Assembly (NCBI GenBank): GCA_000231825.2 | Contig: JH720299.1 | Span: 1,683,848-1,747,847, forward strand | DNA from: Tetrahymena elliotti 4EA | Taxonomy: Eukaryota; Ciliophora; Oligohymenophorea; Hymenostomatida; Tetrahymenidae | Direction of reading: 5' to 3' | DNA length: 64,000 nucleotides | Shown here: positions 49,845 to 62,649 of the stretch, in pieces | How the letters are laid out: every line of letters begins with the position of its first letter | Numbering within the stretch: position 1 is the first letter of the stretch | Program-made: the position numbers and the translations under genes | Notes under the pieces: generated by a model | What the model was told of the DNA's origin: nothing | Seen by the model: only the letters and a program-made list of their open reading frames with translations | Databases searched by the model: none

Positions 49845-50239
49845 CTGTAATTAAAATTTAAGAAAGTTTAAATTATTGCAGCTCATAATATTTTTATTTA
49901 CACAAAGATTTATGCTTTATTTTTGTTGAATTTAAAAAAATAATTAAGCTTTCAAGAGTTTTAAAAGTAAGTTACTCTGACTGACATAGGATTTAGAATA
50001 ATTTCAGATTTCTAAAAAGCTATTCATTCGCTCATTTAACAAAAAGCTGAATCAATATTTTAATTTATGGACAAAGGCTAATTTCTATAAAATTAAATAG
50101 AATCTTTCTAGTTTAGTTTAAAAAATATTAAATATCATCACAAATCATAAAACTTTGTTTGTTTGTTTGCTTTATTGAACAAGTTCTTTAATTCCTTTCA
50201 GATAATTAATTATTTAATTAAGTTTTAGATTGATAATAT
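49845..50239. other. short divergent region
   Basis: Likely shared promoter region between the small minus-strand gene and the plus-strand F-box gene. It may contain unresolved 5' exon(s) of the former, since a minus-strand frame from about 50030 to 49905 looks coding. Confidence 0.4.
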
Positions 50240-51670
50240 ATGGAAAGTGAATAGTATTAATAATCTTAGGTTTTATCTACTTTAAAGAAGAGTTTAGAAT
50301 CTGAAAATAGGCTCATACTCAAAGATATCTCAATAAATAAAGCTACTGGAGATGAGAAGTATGCCAAGGATGACTTCTATTTGCTATACAATTAGGGATA
50401 CTAGAATTATAAAGTATCCTAAATAAATATTTATAAGAATAATTCAAATCAACTTACAGCTATCAGATTTACTTATAAGCAATACTAAAATTTATAAGGA
50501 AAGTAAAGTTAAGAGATTGAAGGTAATATTTTAGGTGAATAGGATACATAAAATAAAATTAAAGAATAAATTAAATTGAATGAGAGCTAATTTATAACTA
50601 AAATTGTTGCAGTAACTGAATTTGTCATTGATAATTTATTTATAACATTAAGTGATGGGATTGAATATTAATTTGGAAATCACTTTTCAGAAAAATAAGA
50701 AACTTAAGAATATTTAGCTCCCAAAGGATTTCATTATACTTGCTTTTCAGGTCTATCTAGTTCTCACTTTCAGCGCTTGTGTCTCTTAAAAGCAGAAGTT
50801 TGCTCAATAGAAGAATATAATACTGATCAAAAATCTAAATTCATAGGGATTATTGCAGAAAATAAATCCACTTTGAGATCCTTAATTCCTTATCTTACTA
50901 TTTAAGATTTATCTCGTTTAATGAGAAGCAATAAGTTGTTTACTAAAATTTTATTGAATGAATCTTTGTTCATTGATGAAATTGGAAGAAGAGCTTTTTT
51001 CAGTGGTTTTCCAAATTTAATCAAGTATTATCAAACATTAAAAAAGATAAAACAAGAGAACTTGGATAGTGAATAATAAATTAATACCTATAAAGATAAC
51101 ATCAAAAATTATGTTTCGAACCCAAATGGAGAATAATATTTTGAAGGTTTTGAATTTTATGATGAATATCAGTAACCTGCTTAAAAATTAGATTCCTTCG
51201 TTGAAAATCTAAAAGGATTAACTCATTTCAAATTTTCTTACAGAAGAGAGACCATTGTCTGGTAAAAAAAATTAAAAGACATATTTTCTCCCAAAGACAT
51301 AGAAAATATAGAAAATAGTAATTTAGCTATAGTATTTGGTATTGAAATAGCTGATAGTAATTATGGAGGCACATTATCAGCAGAAGTTGAAATAAAAGAT
51401 GAAAATTCGAAAAATATTTTTTACAAAAAAAAGGATTTTGAAGAGATTCAAAGAGGTTTTAAATTTTATAACATTGCTGGTTTTATTAAGTCTTAAAACG
51501 CTAACCAGTCTTAACCTCACCAAATCAAATTCTCTATTTCTGGGAATGACACAAGATTCTGGAGAGGACATTTTGGCCCAAGATTAAGATCAATTTCATG
51601 TAGATTGATTCCTGTTTAAACTGAATAAGAAATAAACTTATTTACCAATTCTTTTAAAAACTAATAATGA
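50240..51670 (+). CDS. jacalin-like lectin / F-box / FBA-domain protein
   Basis: Single exon, 476 residues; the start is bounded by an in-frame TGA 9 bases upstream. Three regions are seen. Residues ~25-150 resemble a jacalin-like lectin fold: LTAIRFTYKQY, then SQFITKIVAV and NLFITLSDGIEYQFGN, the usual strand order. Residues ~213-250 (LIPYLTIQDLSRLMRSNKLF) fit an F-box, which would bind Skp1 in an SCF ubiquitin ligase. Residues ~320-470 resemble the F-box-associated (FBA/FBG) domain, ending with SGNDTRFWRGHFGPRL, close to the GxDTQFWAGHYG block of that family. In animals, FBA proteins such as FBXO2 and FBXO6 recognise N-glycans on misfolded glycoproteins. A role in ubiquitin-dependent turnover of glycosylated substrates is therefore inferred. 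The FBA match is the strongest, the F-box moderate, the jacalin match weaker. Confidence 0.8.
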
Positions 51671-52713
51671 AAAATTTAGATCCAAATCCTATCCTATAAA
51701 AAATTAAAATACTTTAAACCTATTGATTTTTTAATAACTGTTTTTTATGTCATATTATATCATCTTATGAATTCTAAAAAGAAATTTTTATTTTAAAATG
51801 AGGGAAATAAAATGGAGGTTTTCTTCGAATCAGAATTAGACATTCTCCATCAAAATTAAATTATAATAATAAATAAAACTAAAATTTTTTCATGAATAAA
51901 TAAAATAAATACACAGTAAATTTCCTCAATTAAAAATAAATTTTATGATAAATATTTTCTTAATTAAAATTTCAAACTAATTTAATCAATAAAAAAATCT
52001 AATTTATCCACAAAAATTTCAAAACATTCAATAATTTTAATTAATTGTTAAAATAATATTTTTTTAGCACAAAATAACTTGCTTTTTTATTTTTGAAAAA
52101 CTAAAAATAAAATTAAGCTTAATGTATGAATGATAATAGTTTAATTGATAGTAAATTTAATAGAAATTTAAAGAATTATAACTTTAATAATAATTTAATA
52201 GAAATTAAAAGAGATAAAAAACAGTAAAAATCGCAAATATTTAAATGAATTTCCCGGAATAAAAATTGACAAAAAATTGTGTAATAATAATAGAGTGTTT
52301 ATTAATAGATGAATTATTATATTATGTATGATAAAAACTAAATTGTATGGATTTATGATAAATTGATAAATATTTTAAGTAACTAAAGCTATCATAGATC
52401 TTAATATTTTTAAGGTTATTTAAATTTCATTTGAATATTTTTCGCGCAAATCAAATTGAATGATGATATTTTTTGTTTTTGTTTGTTTTTTTGCTTGTTT
52501 AGATTTTGAAGTTTTGATTTGATTTGAAAGATTCAAATAATCTTATAATATAGAATCAAAATAAAAGAAAATAAACAATAGTATAATACAAGGGTAAGAT
52601 AAAAGGAATATTGGATATCAGCCCTAAATAGCTTTTAAAAATTTGAAAAAAGAGAGAATAAATTTGAAATTAAATAAAGATTAGGAGATATTAAAGCAGT
52701 GATTTTAGAAAAA
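51671..52713. other. intergenic spacer
   Basis: AT-rich spacer between two plus-strand genes. No gene, RNA or tandem repeat was recognised. Confidence 0.5.
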
Positions 52714-55700
52714 ATGAGCATCAGCGAAAACAATTGGAATGGTGACTAATTAATAATTTATAATGAATTGAAAAATGCTTTTTAAAGTATTTAAACAATC
52801 ACTTATTTGATAATTTATTTATTAATAAATAGCTTGTTTCCTTATTCATTTGAGTTAGTAAAAGAGAAATTATTTGCAAAATTGTTTAAATGAAGACATA
52901 ACTCCTCATGTTTCAATAATTACAATTTTTAGAGAGTCTGAGCAAGGTAAAAGAGCTTTTAATTATTGAATTATTTATACTTTAAGCTTATCTTGTTTAA
53001 AATGATAAAAGATCCTCATTCGTATATTGAAATGAATTTGAGCAATCAAGGATTAAACGATATAGATATTTTACCTCTTTTGAGAACTCTTTCAGTAAAT
53101 AATAAGATAATATTTAAAATAAGTAAAACATATTTAAAATGAAATATAGAATGACAGATTTATATTGACAATCGATTTCAGCTATAATTAATTAGAAGTA
53201 AATAATAATTGATAAATAATTAGATATATATTTATTTTTAACAATTTAAATAACAATATTGCTTAGAAATTAGTTAATTAATTTATTTGCTTTTTACCTT
53301 TGCCTCTTTTTTATTACTTTGAATTTTAAACATTCAAAACGATCTCAACCTATTTTCAATATTACTCTTCATCTTCCTATCAGTTGTTTTTAAAAACACC
53401 CTTTTAACTATTTTAAACACTTCAATGTTTGAATTTAAATTCCCTTTATTTTCATCTCCTTAAATCTTCTATCTTTATTTAATTTAGCAAATTACTTGTT
53501 TTTTCGACCTCATAAATGATTAAAATACCATCCAATCAGTCATCCTTACTGGAAATTGTAATTCTTCTTCAAACAATTATTTTTTATTAATTTATCCATT
53601 TTAAACAAGATTTAAATGAGAATCATATTCAAAAATTGAAAAACTTTGCCATATAGTCAGAGAAAAACATAAATATTGAATCAGAAAGCTAATATTCTTT
53701 TAATCAGATGTGTATGTAATAGTAATCTCAGTAGCAAGGGAAAGCTCAATCTCTAAGAGAGTAGGTTCTAGAAAAGATAAATCAAGCAAAATAAAACATA
53801 AATAACTTATCTAGCCACAGCTCGAGTATCACCTCGAATTCCACAAATGCTTAGTAACCAACAACAAAATAATCCCAAATTCCAGACAACAATTCCAACA
53901 CCTCCTAGCAAAGCAACGCTTTCAACATAAACTCAACATTAAACTCATGTTAAAGCAATAAAACGCTTTAATCTCCCTATCAACAACTGCAGTAATAATA
54001 AATTCCTATCTAATAAGTTTCGAGCTTTAAAACAGGTAAATTACTCATTTAAAATTTATATTTCGTCATTTATTATTTTTACTTTTTTGTTTCATTTTAA
54101 ATTATTTTTTTACCATTTTTAATATTTAAAAGGGCTGACAAAATCAGAAACTGTTGCGAACAATTAATAGTAACAGAACCAATAACAATAATAATAATAA
54201 AAAGTTTCTAAGGTAAGAACTGGGGTTTTGCTAAATTCTATGGTTCCACCTCTTGATTTGTAAAGAATAGCTATTTAAAAGAAACCAAATGCTGTAACTG
54301 ATAGATCATTATCCCCATGCAATGGAGTTAATTAGTAGGGACAAGTGTAAATATAAATGTGCTAAAATTAATAGTAGAATACAGAAAGGATTAATACGAA
54401 TGAGTAAAATAATATGAGTAGATAACCTTATCATATGGCTAGTGGGTATTTCTCTAGCAGATAACCTTATATGAATCATTAATCTTCTAATACAAATATC
54501 CATGGAAGCAAGAGTCCTATTTCAAACAGAGATTAAAACTAGAAAATACTGATTATGAGTAGAATGAATTGGTTGATAGAAATAAGAAATATATTTGAAG
54601 GAATTGAAAAATAAGGGAAAGCCAGCATTTAAGATTTAGTGAATAGCATTATTAATAAATAAGAAGTAAATAATTTATTTTATTGTAGTTGCATTGATTT
54701 TTATTTATTTTATTAAGGATTTTTAACTGCTTGAAGAAGAAAAATATAATGAGAAATATAATGAGCTTGGATTAAGTGTGAAAGATGTTACAAGAGAATT
54801 AAGATATTATAAAAATTAGTTTATAAGCATGGATGAAATATTTAACTTAGTTGGGTGTATTCAGCCTGAATAAGCTAAGATTAAAAGATGCATTAATATA
54901 TTCTAATAAGGGGATAAAACTTATGAATAAATAGAAAAAATGAGAAGGAAACTTAATGGAAGCAATGGAAACTTAAAGGTAAATAATTAAACAAGCTTAG
55001 AGAGAAGTAGCAGTTAAATCAACATGAATGGGATAACTATATAGACACAATTTCCAATTCAAAATAATTAAACCACTCTAAAAACACCAAAAAATCAAGC
55101 TATATTGAATATAAATTCAGCTTGCAATACAAATTAAAATTAAAACACTATTAACCTGTAAATTACGTAGTAAAGTTCCTCTTCAAAGCACTAACACTCT
55201 CAAAGCTATAACGGTAATATTTAAGCTTTAAATGGAAATAATCTAGTTAAAAGCAGAAAAAATTTGTAAGAAGCTTTCTAAGAATAAGAAAATTTAGAAA
55301 AAGAGGACAAAATTCCTACATATGAGCAGCCCTTATAAAATAATAAATATTTCCCTTCAACTCGCCATAAAAAAAGAGAGCAATTAAGATTAAAGAATGA
55401 TAAAGTAATTAATGTTCAACTCTAAAACAACACAAACTTAGAATTATCTAAAAGTAATATTGAAGGTATTTCATCTCCAGTAAATAAAACATAAATTCCT
55501 TCTTCATATTAGCTTCCAAGTTAAAATTTTTCTGTTTAGAATTAAGAAAAAGACAATAAATTGAATCAAAATGAAAAATAAAACAGTAAAGAAATTATAG
55601 TAACTTTAGCATAAGAAGATCTAGAAGAATATAAAATATCAAGCAATCCTTACTTATCTAAAAGCAAAAAATAAAATAAAAACACCACTGAATATTCAGC

Positions 55701-58700
55701 TTAAAACTGTTACAATTTATAAAACTAACAATTAAATTAAAACTAATAATTTAATAAAATACCTCCTTTGCCAAATAGTTCAAGAGCTCATCATAGTAGC
55801 AATGTTAATTTACCTCCAAAGTAAAATCAAATTTGTAGAAATAACTCTTCTGTGGGAAAATTTTAATCTCCTTAGTGCATCAAAAAGTTAAGTGGAGGGA
55901 AATTCTCTAATTAATCATCTGGTGGAGCTGCTGTAAATAATTCACTTTAGTTTAAATCTCCAGAAAAATCAATTAGAGATGAAAATAATCTCAGTCCTAG
56001 TTAATATTTTATAAAGCCTATTGATTCAAATAAAAAGCATTCGACAAATGATTTACTAAATAATTTAACTTCAAATAGTAAAAAAATAAAAAGCTCCCAA
56101 AGCCAATCAAATTTAATACCAGATCAATAAAATTAATAGCAATTAAAAAATTTATACTAAAACTAACATGTTTTCACAAACAATTTAGTTCAAAGTACTA
56201 TTAACAATTATTTAATTAACAGCAGCCAAAATAATCAAATAATAAACTCCAATAACAACAATAATATGAATGTAAATAGTCTTAAAAAAAATGACAATAA
56301 TCAAGTAAAATAAAATATTGAAATTTAATAATTACCTATTAATAATATAAACAATGTAAATAATTTGCCTAACCAAAATAATGTACATACTTAGGAAAAG
56401 AGAATCAACACTGAAGATCATGATATTGAAACAGCCAGATTCCATAGAGAAGATTCTCTGAAATAATTTGATTCTATTAAAAAATCTAATTAACCTTATT
56501 TCACTAACTCTAATGATGATAAAAAGAAAAATACTCTCAGTAGTGAAGAAAACATATAAAACAGCAAAAGTAAAAAAGTTATTGTCATTACTTAGCAATA
56601 ACAAGCTGAAGCATTATCATTTTCTCACAGAGGAATTCCTCCAAAGAAGGCTTTACAAAAAGTTAGCTCACAGTGCTCGCTGTTACAAACTCCTATCAAT
56701 AATTTGTAGCATTCAAACACACAATCTACTCTTTCTTCTACAAGAGCGAATCAATCAAATGATAAGTGCTTTGTTAGCTTGTCTAAGTAATAGTAAATGC
56801 AAGTATAATAATAAGAACCTACACAAGAAAATTAATAGGGTCAACAAATTTAAAGGTAATCAAGCAGCTTAACTTTGAAGTAATAACTAAAATAGCTTGG
56901 ATTATAGGGAAATAATAACTAATAAAATATTTAACAAAATTAGCAATAAATCTCAGAATAAATAAATCAAAATTAAAATTAACAAAAATAATAAAATAAA
57001 TAAAATGCATTAGGATAGGCAACAAATAATGAAAGTGCAGGAAATACAGATTATATGATTAATTCGCCTTTTTCTACTTAAATGAATATTTCAGCTATAA
57101 AAATGAATGAATCGTGTATGAAGAATATTACTCTTTAAGATATTGCTACTGAATTGATGGCATTAGGGGAAACTAATAACAGAGACATTGTGGATATTTC
57201 AAAGCTTATGCAAACAACTACAACAGTGTATAACAATACATCTAATTTAGCTGCTTCTACATAAAATATAAATAATATAAATGTGTTCAATTCTCTTTAA
57301 GCAGTAAATTCTGCTAATAGTTTTGCATCTGGAAATAATACACCCAAAGTTCACTAAAATGTTAATTAGAATTAGTTTTAGAAATTTAATAATGGATAGA
57401 ATTGCGCAACTACTAACTCAAAGAATGATTAACTTGAATGCATAATAGAAAAGGTAGTTTAAGAAAACACAATCAATCATGATGAAGATGAAGGTGTCAG
57501 TAAATCAAATAGTAAAAAATAATTAAATTTAGAAAGCGAATAAAGTATTTCTATTTTGAATTAAAATGATCAAATTACACCTTCAGCCTCACCAACAGTA
57601 AATAATTAGAATTCTCATTTAATTCAGTCTGTTTAATCTGACGATGATAGAAGAGAGCTTACTTTTAGTTCGAGAGCTATGTAAAAGATAATGAAAAAGA
57701 GATAATTCAACTTCAATCAGAACTCCATTAATAGCGATTCTATTTCTAATGCTAATTAAAATAATAGTAGAATCTCATTTTAATAAAATTGTAACAGTTA
57801 TATTAAGAATCTAAACACTAGTGCTAATCTTTCTAGCAATACAAAATATAATAATGACCCAAATATATTTTCTTTTAATGATTCTGCTAATAAACATTTT
57901 TGCTAGAACATCTAAGAAATTTCTTAAAATTCATAAAATAAATAAGAATAAAATAAAAATGTTATTTCAGAATTTGAAGGATCAAGCCAAATTAAGGTAA
58001 ATATGCCTCCTGAAAATTTATGTAGAATTCTTGATAAAGAATTTCCTACTGGGTTAGTAAAGTAATAAGATGAAATAGATGATAGTTTAGCTGATTTTCT
58101 TGTTAACAATAACCTATCTGAATATATAAGTTTCCCAAAACAATAATGTAATAATAATGAGAATGTTGACCAAATCAAAAACAGCAACTCTATAAATAAT
58201 AATAAATAAAATTTTGGAGTTTATTCTTCTTTTGGAAATAAAAATCAATTAATTTAAAGCAGTTAAGAAAATTATTCAATTCAAAAGAGTTAAAGTTTCA
58301 TCAATATTTCTTCAACTTAGTAGATTTCTAATATAGAGAATGAATAATTAGACATATAAAACATGTCTCGTTTGAATTAACTCGAAGGTGAAGATGATGA
58401 AGTTATTTTAAATGAATAAAGTACATTTTCTCGTTTATAATTTAAGGAAGATGAAGAAAATAGTGAAATTTTTGATGAAGAAAATGAAGATGAAATGGAT
58501 CATAAAAAAATAAAAATAAATCAAAACATAAAAGAAAATGCAAATAAAACAAACTTTTAAAATTAAGATTAAAAGTTCAAATCAAACTAAAAACTAGTTC
58601 AAAAAAATTTGCTTGAAAATAATAATTCAAAATCTAAACAACACAATTTAGTTAATTCATAATAAGAATATCCATTAATTTTTGGAGAAAACTAAATATT

Positions 58701-61315
58701 AACTTAATCTTATAATGATGAAAGTAGCAATTTCTTTACAGTTAAATCTTAATTTGAAAAAACTAGCGTAATGTTTAAAGATTTAGTTAAAAAGATGACT
58801 GATGATTGTAATAGAATTCAAAATGAAAACAAGAGATAACTTTTACAATAAGTTTGCAACTATATTCCTTATGAAGATAACGAATTACCTTTCTATGCAA
58901 TTAAGTTTGATTATATTAAGGAAAATCCTGAGCACATTGAAATTTTGTCTTCATAGCTTATGCGCCAGTATTTCTAAAATGCATAAGCTATAAAAATTAC
59001 TTTCAGCTAAATTGAAAAAATCCCATAATTTTTATCAATGTCTAATTAAAACTTGCTCCACAACAATTTAAGAATTCTCAATTTATCCTTTAATAGCATT
59101 AAATCTCTTAAATCAATAACTATATCTGATCTTCACAACCTTGAATTCCTCAACATCAGTTATAACTATCTTGATAATTTAGATGGTTTAGAAAACCTCT
59201 ATAAACTAAGAGAACTGCATGCCTAAAACAACCAAATAACATTCATCCATTCTAAAAATACTGCACCACTAGAATAAATAAGACAAATTGATTTATAAAA
59301 TAATCTTCTTCCAAACTTAGAAGCTCTTGTTGCACTTCAATAAAATAAGTTCCTTGAACTACTTAATTTCTAAGGAAACCCTCTCACCCAATTCCCCAGC
59401 TACTCAAAATAGGTTTCAAAATTATTGAATCATGTCAAAGCAATTGACATTCCAGATCCTAACATTATCATCTATGTAAAGATTTTCATAAAAAAATTAT
59501 TATTATTTAAAAGAACCATCATTATTTAAATGATAAACTAATTCTTTTTAGCATTATTATTTTTAAGACTTCAAAGAATCAAACAATAATACACTTTAAT
59601 AAAAAATTTATTTCATCATTAAAATAATTAATTTTTTTATCATTAATTTACTTTTCATTAAAATATTTGATTTTATTCAAATTTAAAACATAATAAATTA
59701 AGAATATTTTAGAAAATTTCAGATAAAATTGTGAAATATTGCTTGAAATAATATTAACTTTATCAAAGAATAAAAGTAAATAAACAAACAAAAATAACTT
59801 TGAAATTACTTCAAATAATACTGCAAATTAAATAAGATAATTCTATCAAAATACATTTAGATTAATCAAATATTTTGAAGAAAAAAAACACTTTAAAATA
59901 TTGGTTGAAATAATGAATATTTTCTTTTTCAAAATTAATTAATAACAAATAAAAATCTTTTGAAAAATTCTTTGAAAAATAGAATTTAATTTTGATAATT
60001 TAAATATTAGACATTATCTGATTATAGTAAGTATCGTGAGGTTTGTTTTATTGAGGAGGATGAACTTAAGACATTTTAAAAGAGATAATAAATGAAATAA
60101 AGCATGATGAAAAACTCGCATGATGTTCAAAAGAAAGTTTAAAAGTTAACAGTGAATACAAATGAGTAAGAAAATTTGGCTAATAAATTCAATTAAATTT
60201 ATTAAAGTCATATTCCATAGAATTTATAGTCTCCTTCTAAAAAAATATTATAATATCGCTCTCTAAGCCCTTAAAGTAACAACTAATTTTAATCTTTTGC
60301 TGCAAGTAAAATTCAATCTAGTTTTTACTTTTAGAGTAATAATGTTAAAGGAAATTAAAATCAACAATAAACCAGTCAAAGTTTAAAACAATCTAATATT
60401 AGTTAAATTCAGTAAGGAGCACATTAAATTTCTATAGCAGAAAATCAAGATAGTAAAGACAGTTATTATTTCCATACTGAGAGAGGAAGTCATAGCAGCA
60501 ACCATTCATAAATGAAATCTTAGAATAACGAAATTTATCAATCTTCTATCAATATACAATCTAATTTGAGCAGCCAATAGAAAGTACCTTAAACAGCTTA
60601 ACTGATGAAGAAGAGTAATTGCAGTGTGTAAAGTGAACATTCTTAATCACAACATAATATAGAATAAATGATTCAAAGATAAAAATTAGAATTATACCCT
60701 AGCTAGCTTAATCTATAAGAAAATCTCCCTCTCACAAGTAGACAAAAAAGAGAAAAATAAAATAATTCTAGAGAAGAAGAGCCTAAGAATATCATTAATT
60801 AAAAAAAGTAAAGCCATAATATTTACTAGTTGAACTAAAAAAACGAATTACTTTCACAAGAAGATTCATAGTTTACCTCATATCACAACAAAGACAGAGA
60901 TCACTTCTACCAAGATGAAAATGTTAATGAAATCAACATTTAACATAGCTAATCCTAAAATTAATTTTTTGTTACTTACCAAAACTAAAAAATATCCCAA
61001 TCTTACTAGCCATATTAAAGCTCTGAAGACTTAAAGCAACAAGAAAGTAAAAAATTACTCAAAAATCCAAGCTTATTATTCCAATAAAACTTCTGTAAAA
61101 TATTTATTTTATTTCAAATTTTTTAATGAAATTTTTTAAAAAAAGAAAATCTTTAGATAAACCAAAAGTAAGGATAGCTCTCATAATTAATAAAAATGAA
61201 AATTGGAAAAGCTCAGAATCAAATACAACAGCAATGTAAATATTTAAAATTGTATTTCATTTTAATAAAAATTTACTAAAAATAATATTTAGAATAAAAT
61301 CCAAAGAAATTTTGA
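52714..61315 (+). CDS. giant Asn/Gln/Ser-rich protein with leucine-rich repeats
   Basis: Ten exons: 52714-52741, 52833-52946, 53012-53094, 53158-53197, 53610-54035, 54133-54665, 54718-59475, 60011-61094, 61146-61235 and 61293-61315. All phases agree; the sum is 7179 nt, 2392 residues. The short N-terminal exons hold one LRR-like segment (MNLSNQGLNDIDILPLL) followed by LNENHIQKLKNF. A helical region lies around residues 370-500. The central ~1300 residues are dominated by Asn, Gln (mostly TAA/TAG), Ser and Lys and are probably disordered. Near residues 1850-1990 are SDS22-like leucine-rich repeats (LRILNLSFNSIKSL, LEFLNISYNYLDNLDGLENL), capped by IDIPDPNIIIY and a 400-residue low-complexity tail. 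LRRs bind proteins; an axonemal, centrosomal or signalling scaffold is possible but not shown. Reading through the donor at 59476 would give an alternative shorter C-terminus, but the phase-0 join to 60011 is more natural. Confidence 0.85.
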
Positions 61316-62113
61316 AAAAATAAACTACTTAAGCAATCAAAATAGTCAAATCTATATTAAGTCAACAATAAATATGTTTTCTTAAAAATTAAAAAAATGA
61401 AGCAAAAAACTCTTCTTATATTACATTAAATCTAAATTATAAATAATCTTCTTAATTTTGTAGAGTATATTAAAATCTTTATTTTGTAAATGCGTTCATC
61501 ATATTATTATTATTACTAAATTATTATTGTAAAATAATAGAAATATTTCCTTGAGAAAATATTAATTTAATAAAAATTCACTCTTATCTTATTGTTTTCG
61601 CAAAATTTTTTTGTTTTTAATTTAATTATATGAAACCATTATATATCTTTTTATTTTTTGTTATTAATTTGAATTGATATTGTTTTCTTATCAAAAATTT
61701 TAAAGGATGAAAAAATATTTAAAATTATAAATAATTTAATTTAATAAGAGCTAAAAAAAGAAGTAAATTTTATTTAATTACAAAATATAAAATAATCATA
61801 TAAACAAGAATTTAGTTAAAATATTAAGAGTGAAATAATTAATAATAATAAGTATTAATTCAGGAGTATTACCTAAATATTTTATGGTTATAATTTTATA
61901 ATAAATTTAAATAGCTAATATGGGATATTGTAATAAATTTATATGTTATATTTATATATATGTATGTATAGAATTACATTTATTAAAACAGAGAGAAAAT
62001 AACTAAACATATTCTTATTATCAACAATTTTACCAAATCAAATTACTGTTAGATTGTTTATAATAATGAAAGTGATTTACTTATAGATTGGCTAGTTGTT
62101 GGTAAAGTAAATC

Positions 62114-62136
62114 TATTGATTGATTGATTGATTGAT
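62114..62136. repeat. tetranucleotide microsatellite (TTGA)n
   Basis: About five tandem TTGA/ATTG units in an intergenic region. Confidence 0.85.
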
Positions 62137-62275
62137 AAAGAGCAATCAAGTGAGGAGCGAGGCAAAGTCTGTTAATATGTAGATAGTTAATTATTTAATT
62201 ATGCTCGAAGAGTGTTAGATAGTTCTTTATCATTATTATATTTCTTTGTTTTGCTGAGAGTGTTAAAATATACAA

Positions 62276-62301
62276 ATAGATAGATAGATAGATAGATAGA
62301 T
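62276..62301. repeat. tetranucleotide microsatellite (GATA)n
   Basis: About six tandem GATA units in an intergenic region. Simple slippage repeat; no function inferred. Confidence 0.9.
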
Positions 62302-62649
62302 ACATAAATATAAGTTAGTTTAAACATTTTTAGGTGCATTTGATTTTTGGTTGTTATGAGTTTTAACTTTAATTTTACTCTCTGTTAATTTTTCCATTAA
62401 AATGTTAGTTAGTAATTGCGTGCTAATGTCTTAATTGACCAATAATCTAAATATTGATTTGAAACAAACTATATTTTTTGTTTATTAAGTTAATAAATAT
62501 TGTATTATTATTGATTACTAGTCAACTTCATTTTTCAAAGATAAATTAATGTGAAGAAATAACGTTCACTATATTTTTTATTATATTTCTGAAAGCTGCT
62601 TTTTTTTGGATGTTGATTGATTAAAATGTACTAAAAAAAATTTTTTATT

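Larger units (their letters stand above)
61316..62649. other. intergenic spacer between convergent genes, with microsatellites
   Basis: Holds the 3' ends of the giant LRR gene (+) and the Gln-rich gene (-). Contains a (TTGA)n run at 62114-62136 and a (GATA)n run at 62276-62301. No gene was recognised. Confidence 0.5.

Noticed and set aside
56332..58187. Several open frames on the strand opposite or in other frames of the giant LRR gene
   Set aside because: Low-complexity AAT/TAA-rich coding DNA is open in many frames when only TGA stops; the plus-strand frame is continuous over 4758 bases and fits the flanking exons.
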